Positions 1-14,603 of a stretch of DNA of 64,000 nt are shown in pieces. The stretch is from the NCBI GenBank assembly GCA_036850595.1, contig CM072155.1, forward strand, positions 8,496,256 through 8,560,255. The letters are read 5' to 3'. Within the stretch, counting starts at the first letter, position 1. Every line of letters begins with the position of its first letter. The position numbers were made by a program, and so were the translations under genes. This stretch comes from Rhyacichthys aspro. Lineage: Eukaryota > Chordata > Actinopteri > Gobiiformes > Rhyacichthyidae. A model generated the notes under the pieces. That model ran no database searches. It was given only the letters and a program-made list of their open reading frames with translations, and was not told where the DNA came from.

Positions 1-1326
1 AGCTATATGCAATTTTCTACAAACATGTTCACTAGACACTCATTCAGATACAGAACACATAAATGCATTTCATTTCTTTTAAAACCTACTCTCCTAAATG
101 CAGCCTAAACAAATACTTTCATGGAAACATGGGTTTTGTGTACATATTGCTGAAAAAAACATTGAAATCAAATTGTATGAACCGATAAGCAAATAAGGTG
201 AACAAATCAAGCAGGTTTTCAGAAACATAAAACAAATCACCCAAACCTGCAGTTTTTTCAATGGTCACATGATGCTAAATTAGCAGTTGGATGTTGTTGG
301 ATGTTTTTTTACAGATTTACAGCCTGAATTTCTATCAGGGGGGATAGTAATAAAGGCAGAACTACGTTTACACTGGCCATTCTGTTAATCTATGTGCTGT
401 TTTGTTGACACATTATGTCTATATATGCCAATGTACCTGTAGAAATGCTTGCTGAAGTCAGAAATATTAAAATAATATTTACATCATATTCAAGAATACT
501 TTGATTGGCAGCAAAGAAAATGTTTTATTGATAATAAAATTCCACTAGAGTGACCATAACTAGTTTTTATAACATTTATGCACATTTAACCCTTAATAGT
601 TGGGTACAGATACAGTAGATACCCCTGTCTGGTATTTAAATATATTATTTGTAAGCCTTGTTTGGAAAAAGTCAGGTACCACTTCAATGCAGCAAACTGA
701 TAGGGACCAGAGTAATCGTTTGTATAGAGCTGAATAAGAATTAGGATGGATGACCAGGCTTATAATGTTCTTACCTCTGTGAGGAAATTAGCTCTTTAAT
801 TTCTTTTAAAAAAAGAGCTTATGTCATTTGTCCTCGGTGTTATTCATCTTTCCCTTGAAATTATTGAGTTTGTCAGAAAAAAGAAAATCCAAAGAGTGTA
901 GGAATATAACATGATTGGCATGTACAACAGCGACAACAAGGTCTAGCTAAAAATGTGTTCAAAAGTTTGCCACAAAAAACTTCTCATTTTCACATTTCTT
1001 CTTCAGTGAACCGAAGTGCTAATAGTCTACTGTCCTGTAAGTAATGGAACAAAAGCACCAGCGCCTGTAATCAAGTGTCACTGAGTGGAAACGTAATACC
1101 GGCTCTTTGACAGCGGATGCATTCAACAACATTCCCGACAACCTAAACTGTTGTAGACCCAGACCACACATTCTCAAAATACTCCGTTTGTCTTACACAG
1201 ATACTGTGACGAGAGCGGAACATCGTGCGGTGTGTTCTTGGCTTGTGTAAAACGAGAAAGCGACTGCAAGGGGCTGACTGATGGAAAGACAGAGTGCTCT
1301 TTCAGCAATAAATGTAAAATGGTGTC

Positions 1327-1347
1327 TTTTTTTTTTTTTTTTTTTTT
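1327..1347. repeat. Poly-T homopolymer
   Basis: An uninterrupted run of about 21 T on the plus strand (poly-A on the channel sense strand) inside intron 1. It could be a decayed retroelement tail or simple slippage. No adjacent target-site duplication was recognised. Confidence 0.8.
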
Positions 1348-4300
1348 ATCAAATTTTCGATTATGCGCAAACAGTTTTTCTGCAATGGACTTTTCTGTCT
1401 TCAACATCAATAGAACCGTTTAAATAGATGGATTTGTTTACTCTTTCTATGATGTAACAATAAATCAGGACGCCACTTTTGCCCAAACTGCCAAAGATCC
1501 TCTCTGCACATGTTCTCCGATCTGTTTGTTAGCGCATCGTCTCGTTAGCCGCCACGTCTGGCACTCTGGCCTTTTTCCCTTGTTCGCCGCCATTCCGTCA
1601 CAAGACCGCCGCCGAGAACAGCCCAGACCGGAGCAGGGTGCGTGGGAGGTGTGTCACATGTTAGCGCTCCCCTGTCTGCACTGCACGACCGGACGTACAC
1701 ACACATGACATCTACCGCACAACACCCACAGATCAGTGACAAAAATCAATCTTCATTTGGTGCGTCTTCTTGAGGTAAACCACTGAATCATCCGGCTTAT
1801 TAGCTTAATTACAGGTTAAACTGACCTGAAAACTTTTCCTCGTAAGATCTTTGCCATTTCTCCAACAAGTCCAACAAGGCTCTAAATGGCAGAGGGGAAA
1901 CAAGGGATAATTAGCCTCCTGCAAGCTCAAGTTTAGACCTCAGCAAACTCTAACTCATATTATATTTGTCAATTTTGGAGCTGCTTGTTTGTACATTCAT
2001 TGTTTTGGTACAGTGTGTGGACTGTGTCTATTCAGCGGTGTCAGCTTTCAGTGTAACAGCCTGCATTCCTCCCCAAGCTTTAGTTTAAACTACTGAACAG
2101 TGTCCTTTTATGAGTAAATCCAACAGTATAGACTGAGACCTAATGCTATGTCTCCAGTTAGCAATAAAACTGTGTGACCTGACACCGATTCTATCAGATA
2201 AATCCATTTTGGAGCAACTCCTGCAGCTCTCACTCATAAAGGGTGAGTTTTATTGTTGGATTTGTATGTGGTTTTTCTATTGACACATGGCATAGACTGA
2301 TGCTGCTTTAGCTTCATTTCCCGAAAGGCTTTAAAATTGTTTTATCGCTGGTCAATGGCTAACGACCTGATCATTAATTACGTGACAGTGACATTTCTAC
2401 TGGAATAGTGCACCCTACAACCAATACAAGTGCAGATGCTATTTAAAATGGTAATCGACAGGTAGGCCTAACCTCTGGTGCAGTGTTGGTGCCGTATTCT
2501 GCTGTGTTTTCTTCTGTCACATACATACACCCTTCTAGAGTCTATAATAGCATCATTATAAAGGCGTTTAACACACCCCAGGCCCTTATACGTCGACAAG
2601 GTCCGCCTCCAAACAATCGCTCATCTGTAGCCGGGCGGTGTTGGGCGTGTAAAGTCAAATACACTGTGTGATAACAAAAAAAAAGCAGACAGGGGGCCAC
2701 TGAGAGCAACCAGTTCCTTATTACAGCCTAATGGACATTAAATGGCCATCTCACTTCATGCACGCACAGCAAATCCAAAAAGCTTTTGATGAGGCCGCCT
2801 CTCCTTCTACAGACAATTAATGATCATCCCCGTCTGGAGAAGATTAATCAGTCCGCATTGACCCACTGTCCTGCATATGTGTGTTTATGTGTGTTCGAGT
2901 TAGTGCCTCTAATGGCTCCCAGATCGAACAAATAATGCCAAGTTCGATGCAAGGGACAATAGATCATTTACAAGGAAGGAAGTTTATGGGTTTGGGGTTG
3001 ATACTGACGCGTGGCTTTTTCACTGACATCCACGCCACGCCTTTGAACTTAATAACATGCCCCACCCATCGGCCATTTAACCACATCTACAAAATACACT
3101 GCTCCAATGACTCTGTTGCTCTGCAGCTGAGCCCAAAGTGCCCAATTCTGAAAGGACTTCGTGTGCCGTAGTGTTGTACTGTACCTCGTGTCCACTCCAG
3201 ACTGTGCTGTGCATAATAGGCCATCGACTGTAATCACAAACCAATTCGAGCACAGAAAACTATGTGAGATTGTGTTAGAAGTTCAGCTATTTAGATCATT
3301 GTTGTGAGATGCAGATACAGAATCAAGGAGCTACAATGTTAAATTACACAATGGAGCTTGAGATTTCAAAGCCATACCCATACTAATGTATTTTTAATTA
3401 AAGTACAATTACCGGATTACTTTTTAATAAACTAAACAGAGAAGACGACAAGGAAGCAAACAATGGAGTCTGCAACAGAATCATTGTCTTCAAAAGTCTA
3501 CATTTTTGTCCACAGATCAATTTTGAATCTAAACACAGCAAAAGCTATCATGGACATAGCCTTAGTAGTTTAGCAATCAAAAAAGTAATAGTTGTTATGA
3601 CAATTCTCCCAAAAAAACATTTCCAAATACATTTTACACGTTATTGCTCCCCCTCTTGTTCACTCCAACCTCCAAAACACTCTCTTTCTATAAAATACTC
3701 ATAAATAATATAGTTATTGACTCAGCACTCAAACATAGACACACACAGGCAGCAGATCGACCCCCATTCCCCAAAGCTCCAATGTGCAGCAGTGCTATTC
3801 TGTTGCCTAGTAACCAGGTAGAGTTTCTAGTAAAAAAAAAAAAAAAAAAAAGCCTCTTTGCAAAGAGATTCCCACCGTCCTAGACTTCTTCTTCTTCCTC
3901 TTTCGCCCACTCTCTCCGTCACACAAACACATACACACACGAGAGCTTAAATTGCAACCGCGCTTCTTGAACTTGCTTTCATTAAACTCTGCACATGCAC
4001 TTTAAAATCACTTTTCTTTCCTTGCCATCAACCTTCAATCACCGCTGTGGCATAAAAAAATAAAAATCTAGGTTATTCTTAACCCTACACTTATCTTCAA
4101 AGCTATCCACGTTGTTTCTGTCTCCCATAAACACATCTCGGCTTGGCGGGCTGGAGTACAGACAAAGCACACACAGGCGTGCTGCAGAGCGAGCGCTGAG
4201 TGGGGAGAAGGAGGCTGCAGTTCGGCGGTCTCGAAGGAGATACGGCTAAGTATCAGGCTATATCCATTATACACCACTGCTGTAAAAGCATCAAGTCTAC

Positions 4301-4440
4301 TTACACACTCTTACACATTCGCCACAAGGGGCATGTCATGGAGTGGGGCCTACACGTCCGCCATGAGCCACTTCCGAACACTCAGACCTGGCTTTAATGT
4401 TACATTTGAAGCGGCACTGCCAGGAATAATGCGAGCCAAA

Positions 4441-4520
4441 TTTCCACTAGAGTAGTACGGTACAGGTCGGGTCAGTGCAGGTCAGTTCCAATAAGTCTAC
4501 TGTACTATTTTACTTTAGGA
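4441..4520 (+). mobile_element. MITE fragment, GGTCAGTACAGG family, copy 1
   Basis: Begins TTTCCACTAGAGTAGTACGG and continues through GTACAGGTCGGGTCAG to a TAAGTCTACTGTACTAT segment. The same modules recur at 6236-6325 on this strand and 29049-29088 inverted. The terminal TTTCCACT signature and high copy variation fit a short non-autonomous DNA transposon common in teleosts. The family name cannot be given without a repeat library. Confidence 0.5.
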
Positions 4521-6235
4521 ACCACTCTGTCTTGGTGAAAATGAAAAGCAGACCTAAAACACAAATGAGGCACAATCCAAGAAAAAAGAATGATAAATGT
4601 TGCACTTCTTTAAAAAAAAAAGGGTTTATGAGCATTAAACAGGAGTATAACTATGATGCTAAATAGTAAGTCCCTAAATCTGCTATGTGAACTGTCGCTA
4701 TGAATGTAGTTTTAAAGCAAATCCACATTACTGACCCAGGCTGAGGATAGATGGAGGGCCTCCTGAGCAAGTTTTGATAAACGGATGAATCCTAATTCCA
4801 AGTTATTATTACCTTTACTGGGTCTGTGTATTTGGGGTAAATGGGCTCAGTGGACTTGCAGCCATTTCATGAGGAACAGAGACATGAGGAACACAGAGAT
4901 AGGTGGCTGATATATGTGTTCAAATATCACCATTTTGCGCCCTGTGTTTATTATATATATGATGAGCGGGTAACTGGAAATAGTATAATATGAGTAGGTT
5001 TACTACACATTTGATTCACTAAACGATATTTTAATGGTGCATATACAATTAGCTGCAGAGCTTACTTACTGCTGTATCTGTACTACCTGTGTGTGACGAG
5101 CCCATGTGCATATTTTGTTTTACTGTACTGTCTTGAGATCAGTTTGTATGTTGTTCTGTCCAGGTTTTAAACAATACATCACTGTTAAATAAGCCTTATT
5201 TAAACACAATGCAGGTCACTAAACAAGGGGAAAGACAAAAAGGTGAAATGACATAGATGATATATTGGCCGCACACTTTTTTGACTGATCCATAGCAATT
5301 ATAAATAAATAAAATTGTATGTGACCTACAAGATATTTTCTACAGATAAAATACCATACTTTCAGACTAATTGATAACTGATTGATAATTTGAAGGTATT
5401 TCTCACGCTGACACTTCAAACAAACAGACAACAAGCTGATTTTCCATACTTCCGGGGTGAAACAAAGTTAACATGTACAGTACATGACAGCACTGCAGTG
5501 ATATGATCTCCATCCCTCTTTCTCACTCACGCACCCTTCCCTCGGTGCTGTCCGCATCGCCATGACAACCTAGTTGGAGATGCTGATGCCTTCCCCTGAT
5601 CTTTTATTTATTCATCCATCTCTCGCATTACTCTTTCATACTACCACATGCATTCAGATGTGCGTCTCTACATGTGTGTACGCGTTTGTGCTCGCGCTCA
5701 CACGGGCCTTCATCTGCGAGCCGCCGCCTTCAAATCTGAGTTGAGGGGAAATCTTAACAAGAGTTCCCACTGAACAAACAGTGAAATTGTGTTTTTTTTT
5801 TATTTCAAATGGAGCAGAGCAATTCCTGTTATTTCCCGAACGCTGTTGTGGCAAATGAAAAGCTGTCCACACAAACTAGGCTGTTACAAATGGCCTCTCT
5901 CCCGTTCATTTCTGTGTATTTCTGTCATCCCAGCCATCTCTCCGACAGTAATGTGATCAGCAGCGAAGGCGAGGGCTGCTGCGTTATTCATGTGGCGGCG
6001 ACTGTGGGGAAAACGGCTCACGACGGCATAGACGCACACGCGGAAACAAACAAAAAAAAGAGAAGCTCATTAGGAACGGCAGTGCAGATGCGAAACAGCG
6101 AACGCATCAAGGCAATATGACCTAAAAACATAACTGAATACTAAACATGAAAACAGAGAGCATCCAGCCGCGCATTAAGGTGAAGCCTGTTTTCTTAGCT
6201 GAGGTATAATATAAGCCTCATTTCAAAAGGGAGCG

Positions 6236-6325
6236 GAACGGCACAGGTTGGGTCAGTACAGGTCAGGTTCTATTGTCAAAGGAGGTACAAAGTGTTCCAG
6301 GTAAGTGTACTGTGCTATATCACTA
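6236..6325 (+). mobile_element. MITE fragment, GGTCAGTACAGG family, copy 2
   Basis: Shares GGTCAGTACAGGTCAG and the downstream TAAGTGTACTGTGCTAT module with copy 1 at 4441-4520. An insertion of about 28 bp separates the two modules. It is a truncated, diverged copy with no coding capacity. Confidence 0.45.
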
Positions 6326-9236
6326 TCTTTCTATATCAAAGTGGAGCTAAACACCGCAGTTTGTTGATTGGAGGAAACAGATTTGGGCAAGAATTAGAAG
6401 CTAAACACAAAATGGCAATGTTTTCTTAAATAAAGCATGCCTTCTTCTTGAGATAAACCATTCTTCAAGAACAAAAAAATGGCACATGCAGTTCTTTTTT
6501 CCACAATATAGCTACGGCTTATTAGTATTAAACACAAGCATGACTGAGTGAGTCTCTAAACTGTTAAAATCAGACCACATCTTTTTGTCAGTAGCCAATC
6601 AAAAACCCTTTTATAAGAAGGTGGTTTTTGAAGGATTTTCAGGTCCATTGTCAAGCTCTACAGAACATTTAGCAAAAATCAAATCTGGCTAAAAAGCAGA
6701 TAAATGCGTAGTAGTGAAATATACTCCAATGTCTTTGATGTCAGCGGTGTGTGGGTTTGCTTTCCTGTGAGCCCTCCTGCCTGATTTCAAACCAGCAGAT
6801 ATCCTCATATATGTTGGAATCAAAAAAGAAAGACACATGCTAGAAGTATCCTACAAGTTCCCCACCGAATCTCTTCTGCGAAAGGTCATATAAATCCTCA
6901 CTATATAACGTGAAGGGTCATCGATCGTGTGTCACTGTTACCTCTTGGAAACGTGCCGATAGTGAGCTGATTTTTACCCCAGGGTGAGGCACTATCCTCC
7001 GGAGAGCCACACACTGACCTCCTCTCCAACTCCACCAGGAATACATCATTGCCATTTCACTCGTGTCACTCCATTGAAGACCCACCTATGACTGACATGG
7101 GTCTCATGGCTCAATCAATATTGGCTCAGTTTTTCAATTATGCCCTCCTTTCGAGCTATTTTACAACCATTGGCCAGAATAAATCCACTTTGACTGGACT
7201 CTATTCTCCTCCAGCGCAACCCTTCAACCGGCGTGACAGCACGCACCAGTACACATCATGTCTTTGAATCAATACGCACTAAAGAAAGACCGTGTCAAAC
7301 GCTATGATAGACAAAGTAAGACAATTTATTACCGCAAATGCTCTCACTATTGTTTCTCAACTGGGTTTGCCCTTTGAAAAACCTTTGCAGCAGAGTCGAA
7401 TCGTACGAAACTATTCTGGATAAATGGATCGAGACTCAACTTAGTTTAAGAGACAAAGAAGAGAGCGTAACATTCGGTTTCATGCAGCTTTCTTTTTTTT
7501 TTCACGCAGCGTGGAGAGTGAGGAGGGGGTTGAGAGAATAGTTGTGTCTTGAGGATGAGAAAAAAGCGCTGCATCTTCACTGCAGCAACCATCCAGCACT
7601 GGCGGAGAAAGACAAAAGAGGAAACACAACAGGGGAGCGCAAGATACACACAGAGAAGATACAAACTATTCTAACATAAAAGTTGCAGTGCTCCTTAATT
7701 CTCATCTAATACCAGTTTATTTACCACTAAACCTTCTATGACACAAGATTTCATATCGCTATTGAAGAGCAATTATCACAGTGGAATCAAGAAAAACTCC
7801 ATCGGCTGTGGTTCCTGTTATTGGAGTGACAAAGCATGTTTTCGGGAAGGTTGGGCTGATCTGTGAAAACAAAACACAATGCACTTGTACGACATCATCA
7901 ACACAATGCATAGCCATGGCAACAGCTGCCAAAAAAGCCCTCCTACACTATCAGAGGGCCAATCAGTGTGCCACTGCCACTCCTGGGACTTTGACTGACA
8001 GCGGCAGGAGTGGAAAAAGCTGCAGGCAAACCTTCGCTACACCTTCTCATACAAGTCTGAAACAGGAAATGTATCCACTACCCACTTCAGCCCTTTAATT
8101 TAGTTTTCAGTATTTTCTGAAGGTTGGTGGTCCTTCACGACAGCTTCACGTCTGCCCGTTTTGTCAAAAGCATGAATTTCTGTGTGGAGCAACACATCTC
8201 CTAATCCCCCAACCTTCTACGTTTTAAAGGAATTTATGGAGTTCTCTTTAAAACCTTTAAAAAAGTATATGTTGTTGTCAGTAAATCAAGTATTTCTCAT
8301 GGCAGGTGCCTCGTGTATTGACTGTAGAAGTAGCATGCATCTGTAGCAGAAGTTATTTTTATTTTTTTCTGTCAGTTTCATGTTTATCTCATTTGCTCCG
8401 TGCTGCTTTTTGTCTCATTAACTAAAGCAGCCTTCTGTTTAACTCTGTGTATATTCTATGGCAATCTGCTGTGAAACAAGCAGATTATTTCTTATTCTAA
8501 TTTGGCAACTAAAAAGCCAAAAAGTCCTTTAATGAGTGGCTGTTTACTTGTACACTGACCTTTAAGAAAAAAAAATCTCAGTGTAGGACATTACAGGCTT
8601 ATATTGTTGTGTAAAATGCAATGGCCATCGTGCTATAATGAAAATGTTGACATCAATTAACGCTGCGGATTAAGTCATACATGAAGCACATCCAAGACTT
8701 AGTCACACATTAATGTCTTTGTTACAGTGCTGCAGCTCGACAGATACATATGAATATTCAAAGAGGTATCCTTGACACATGAGTCAAACCCTACAGCGGG
8801 AATGATTCTTTGTACTGATCTTATGCAAAGAAATATTGAACAGGTTTCTCTCGGACAGATTAACCTCTTGACACCGAACACCAGCCTCCACCAGCTTCTC
8901 TTTTTAACCTTTGACTTCACGGACTCATCAGTATGATCCGTACCGTGATCTCTGTGGAACACGGTGACGACAGCCTTCCCAACGCTCCTATTCAGAGACG
9001 CTACATCCATTTTAACCACAGCCATCCTAAACAGTAAGTCTGTCTCAATAAAGGCTCTGCTAAGTGAATTTAATATAAAATAAGCTCACTCCAGACACAT
9101 TCTATCTGGGCTTATCTGAGTGCTACACCTAATTTTATAGACACCACTTACCATTAAGATAATAGCCTCCTAACTGCTTTATACTTGGAGTGTTCAAGGA
9201 GTCGGGGTCACTGCCCTAAACACACAGTCTTGGTAA

Positions 9237-9254
9237 ACACACACACACACACAC
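9237..9254. repeat. (AC)n microsatellite
   Basis: About nine AC units, followed by a second AC-rich patch to about 9281. It lies in intron 1 of the channel gene and is likely polymorphic. Confidence 0.85.
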
Positions 9255-9659
9255 GGAGAGACACACACACCCACACACATGAAAGTCAGTGCCATTAGTT
9301 CCAGATCATTTTGCAGCGCAGCCTGTAAACAGCGAGCCTGGGGATAAACAAAGATCCCGCTCGACTGGAGGTGATCCCATAACACACACACATCCTAATC
9401 CAAACACATCCGGCAAAAGTAAGCACAAAACTTGAATAAAAACACCTAGAGGGCCAACAAATAGCATTCAACTCAGTGCACATATGTTTACTTAATACTG
9501 AAGCTGCATTAGTTGTTTCCGAATAATCTTCAAGTTGATGCTGAGCTATTACTTTTTGATTATTTCCTGCTTTCTGTTAAAAACTAAAAAAAGAAATGCA
9601 TTTGAGATACTTTTTATGCTGTCTTTACTACGGCAACATGAGCAAACGGCAAATATCCC

Positions 9660-10085
9660 CTGTGGTGGAGGAAGTACAGATAAAGAGGTAGAAAAGTACT
9701 CCAGTAAAAGTATCACATTAAAATTATTAAAGTGAAAGCATTAAAGTACTTGCTTTTAAATGTACTTGAAGTATAAAAGTAAAAGTATCTGACTCAGTCA
9801 TTATGCAACTAATTAAGGTGAAGTTAACCGGTGTCTGATCACTGAGAGTGGAAAAGCTACTCATATAATGCTGTGTTCAAGTGTGCTTTGTTAAACTCAG
9901 CTCTCTATATACCGATTGAATATCTAATTTAAGGTGTTTTTACTTGTACTTGTAAAGCCAATGTACAAAAGTAGCGAAGTAGAAAGTATTGGTATTTGCT
10001 CTAAAATGTAGTGGAGTAAAAGTCAAAGTACCCCCTTTTAAATTTACTTAAGTACAGAAAATTGTGCTTAAGAACAGCAACGGGG
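9660..10085. mobile_element. AAGTACTT-rich non-autonomous DNA transposon relic
   Basis: Starts near GGTGGAGGAAGTACAG and is filled with variants of AAAGTACT, AGTAAAAGTA and TTAAAGTACTTGC. It ends with GTAGTGGAGTAAAAGTCAAAG and a TTTACTTAAGTACAG segment. This vocabulary (TAGTGGAGTAAAAGTA / ACTTAAGTAC) is characteristic of a very abundant teleost hAT-like non-autonomous repeat. Exact termini and target duplication are not clear, so boundaries are approximate. Confidence 0.55.
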
Positions 10086-13000
10086 TATTTTGCGGCCGGC
10101 CAGAAATGCGCTTTACTGTACATCTATATAACATTTAGAACTGCCTTGGTTTTTACTGCTTACTTACATCACCAAATGTAAAAAAGGGCTGATATTTATT
10201 TTTCCACTGGAGTTTGTTGCATCACTTTGTTCAGCTTCATGTCTGTCCAAACTAACTCTTGCGCCAGGTTCTGCTGCGAGATGCTCTCAATACTCCCACA
10301 GAAATACTTCCAAAAATAAAGTTCAATATTCTCCTCGTACATCATCATACGTCAGAGAAAGGAAAGAGAGAGAGAGAGACTGCATCCCTCTGCGCAGTGA
10401 TACAGCCATAACCCCCCCCAATCTGCTGCTATTATGAGCCCAGGCCAAATATAATGAGTCACCCAACAAAACACACACATACACACACATAGCCACGCTG
10501 CGTAATATAAATACAGCTATACACACTTCGGGGTGCCTGTTTGAGTGGCAGCAGAAAGGACAACCTGCTGACATCATGGCATGCTCTCTTTATCCCTCAC
10601 ACTGCGGAGATGGAGACGTTTAAAAACACACATCCAATGCAAATGCAAGGTTACGGAAACTCTTCGAATGACGGCGCTGGGAGAGAGGGAAACTTTTGGC
10701 CCTCAAGGCAGAACTAACTGGAGGTAATTTTATCCCTGCTATACTTATCGCCCAAAGCAAACTGTGAGACACGACAGAGCTCGCGATTCTGCAACCTACA
10801 ATTAAACCATGTAAAAGGACAAGAAAATCCCCGCTTGTTTGAAACATACTGATACTTTCACGTGAAGGCATAATATACAGCATTTCCAAAAACAAACCAT
10901 TTCCTTTTTTTGCTAAACCATCCAATCGCCAAGGGCCCCCGAGTGAAAAGTGGCTCCCAACATCATCATTTTTAACAAAATAAATTGTACATATTTGCCT
11001 TTACATTTTTTACACAAAAAATACTGCATATATTCATGGTTTATTGTGGGTTGGGGCCCCCAGGGACATACTGCCCAGGCTCCAAAAGTCTCTAGAAACA
11101 CCTCTGAGTAAAAGTGATATCCATTACTCCCTGAAATATGCTGAGAGCTGCACACATGGAAAAAAAAACGTAAACAAGGAAGTAAAATGGTAAAATGTAC
11201 TGTCTGCTCATTCCCTTTCATTTAATCCAGCCATTATATTATTTACCAAAAGAAACCAATTCAAGAAATCTCCATCTATATCCATTTATGACACCAGTGG
11301 CGTACAAGACCCACTTAACATGTTTAGTATACGGTGACTAATGGGCAGATAGCAGACTGAATCCACTCGTGTCTAATGGATTAACCCCGTCTGGTCCATG
11401 TTTCAGCGCTAATGTCCGATCGGGCTTGTTGCACTGTCACATCATCCATCCGCCGACAGACTTTTCATATGGAAGTGCTCGAGAAGCCCTTGACTGCAGA
11501 CATGGGAGGCCCTGGATGTGGGCGGGGTCAAACGCTCAGGCCTTTTAGCACACAACACTGGTGACGAGCATATTCATTTATACAAGAAATTAGGCTTATT
11601 CAATGTTTTTACGACAATACAAATGCAAAAAAAAAAAAAGTACTCCAGACTGTATTTTAATGTGTATGGTAATGGCAATGGCATGATACACACGATAAAA
11701 ATGGTAGCTTTTTTTTATGTTGTTACTGTGTGTGTGCATGTTCATTTGCACCAAACCTCAAAAAGCATGAGACGGATATGTCAAGCTCTGTTTTGCCTGT
11801 CGACACATCTCTGTTGAATACAGTTTAAATAAATAAAAGTGTCTACAAAGGGGCTTGGTTACATAATGCGAATACTAATATGATGTGAACAACTGCTTCG
11901 TTTTGTGTGAAAGCCTCCAGTGTTTAAATCAGATGTCCTCAGGGCCTTTTCATTGACGCCGCACATTGTATCGAGTGGAGAATTATCGGTGGAACTACTC
12001 TGCAAAAGTTGTTGGGAGAATCGGGGCTTACATGGTGCCAAGAATCAGGAAAAGTGGCTGACTTAAGCTAAACAATGTTGACAATGGGCCGAGTCAACTG
12101 TTTGACTCTGGCCAGAGAGACAACACACTGCAATGAGAACTTCTACTCAGTAAAAGATGCATTATAAACATAGTGTATAATGGTGGAAAAAAAAGGAACA
12201 CTGCTCTTCTAATAATGACTGTTGCCTTGTGTTGATAATTTCAGAAGTGTTTTTAGGCGTCGTGCAGCGTGCAGAGACAGATGGGAACTGTAAACGCTGA
12301 ACAAACGCCATCCATTTAACTGCTCCAGGTATGTACTGTACGCCGCAAACATTACGATAAAGCAAAACAACGCAGACGATCATTCAATGGCTTTATCTCT
12401 TTGTTTTCGCTTCCTCTGGGGCCCGTTCTTCTGCTCTGCGTATGTGCATTTGTGTGGATGAGTGGCAGAGCATTTACACTGGGAATAATATTTACATAGC
12501 CCACCGTGGACCACCGGCTCCGTGCTGCTTACGCTGCGGGCCCTGCACTCACGCCCACACACTCAAAGGCACTGAGGAAGAAGAGCCACAGAGCAGTGTC
12601 CTGTGAGTGCTGCTCTTTGATATAACCTGGATCCACTCGTAGAGGAATGGTCTTTATGATTATATATGGTCATAACTGTGGAACAAGAGGGCCACTTGAA
12701 AGACACAGAAGCAGTGTGCTACTTTTGACATGACGTAATTCAATGTTAACATCTTCCAAACAGCAGGCAGACATTCCACATACGTTTATTGTCTGGATTG
12801 ATTCACTATTTTAGAAGAAAGTGTGCACATCTGACCATGCACTGCTAACGTAAATGTAAAAAATTGACTTTAATCTGCTAATGCACTAGCCAATTAAAAT
12901 ATGTGCACATAAGAAATTCATTATTCTGTCTCCAACCATGCACTTGGCCACGGTTCCTATATGTTTCAGCCATTTTCATTTTAAAAAACGAGATTTGTGT

Positions 13001-13518
13001 GATTTCCAAATGTCAGCGCAGGTCTGCCAATTCAGTCCTCCTCTTAAATCACTCTCTACCCGATATGAGATGCAAACAAGCAGCCTCACAGTGAGAAGAG
13101 ATTTGTATTGCTTTTGGGGGGACGCTTGATGCAGTAAGTGATTGTGAAAGGGGCAGCAGTTTGTGTCCAAGTGGCACATTTTGAAATCTCTTCATCCACT
13201 GGGCCTTTCACTCAAGGACACTTCGAGAGCACTTGTGGCAAAACAAGACGTTGCACTGTGCCTCTGTGAGTCAGCTCGCCGCCTCTGGTGCTCACAATCA
13301 TAAATGTTGGAAAAGAAAAAACATTACATACACCTTTGCAGTGCGTTTACCAGGTTCGGCACTGACATTGGCCAGATTTGTAAGAAGACTCAAGTCAGGA
13401 CGGGCTCCATAAAGCATGACTATTGGGTCGTGAACGTCTTGAACACACATTCATTTCCAAAGCAGCAGAAACAATGAGGTGTCTATTCTTTATGCAGTTT
13501 CTGGGAACATTTAAATCA

Positions 13519-13625
13519 CACTTGTCAAACTCAGGGCCAAATGCAGCCCTTTGCAATGTCTTACTTGGCCCTCCAATACATTTGGTAAGTGATTTTTCAC
13601 AGACTTTGCATATTAATCAGAAACA
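13519..13625 (+). mobile_element. Fragment of a GTCAAACTC-type repeat
   Basis: Contains CTTGTCAAACTCAGGGCCAA and then a TTGGCCCTCC block. It resembles the widespread fish repeat whose end reads GTGTCAAACTCAAGGCCC. A second, better-preserved end is at 50379. Probably a hAT-like non-autonomous element. The classification is from memory of the motif only. Confidence 0.4.
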
Positions 13626-14603
13626 AAAGGCACTAAACTATTCTAAAGATATGTAATAGGGGAGAATGCCACTCTAAAAATCGACAAAATGACACTTACA
13701 TGGGTCCAGGGACCGAAAATGGGGCTTGAAACGAGGGCAAAGTGGAACAAACTGCAGTGAAAACAAACTGATGTGATAAAGACTAAAATAAAGAAGAAAC
13801 CTCACATTCAAACACTGTAAAACCTAATAAAATATACCGAGTGTCACAATCTTCCCGTGAAAGGATTCTCATTTACTTTTACTTTCATCTTGACACTCCT
13901 GATCTAAATGTACGCAATATGATCCAGTTTATGTTGTTTACACACTGCCCACTTAACTGCACCACAGGCACAGAAACATAATGCAGCGGTTCATCTGCCA
14001 GCTCCTTTTTATCGCCGTTCGATTTAGATGCACTTTAATGTTCCCTTTTTGTGCATTCATTGTGTGTTCTGCTCCCACGGAACAAAACAAGATGTATATC
14101 CGTAACGAGTAAAAACACAACCTATAGCAGACAGTGACTCAAATCTGACCTAGTTAGCAACCTATCCCTTACTGTATGTTCCATCCACAGAGAAATCTAC
14201 CAACAGCAAGATGAACTTTTCATATCCCTGCCCTACACTCTCCTTGTAGCAGAAGAAAGATGCAATGCAATGTTCAATACAGATGATGCAACAATTTGAA
14301 TGTGTTAGGTGAATCCCAAAGATAATGGAAATGAGGAGCTCACTATAGCAACCACCTACACCAATTCAGTTTAGAAGCACCTTGGAAGCATGTGGAAAGG
14401 GTCCTAATTTGGAGGTGGAAACAAAGCTCACAGCTAACAAGTACATTACTCATCTCACAGACCTCTCTTTTTGGTTGGACAAACAGCCCGCTGCTTATTT
14501 TGGAGTGAGATTCAATTAACAACAACTGGTGAGATGATGGTGTAGTGACAGAATCAGAATCAGGCTGGATTTGGTCTTACCGGGGCAGCACAGCTCCAGA
14601 GTA

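Noticed and set aside
4600..4625. Short poly-A runs with nearby AATAAA-like hexamers throughout the window
   Set aside because: In DNA this AT-rich such hexamers are expected often. Only those placed just after a supported stop codon, or the 18.5 kb one with its flanking signals, were reported.
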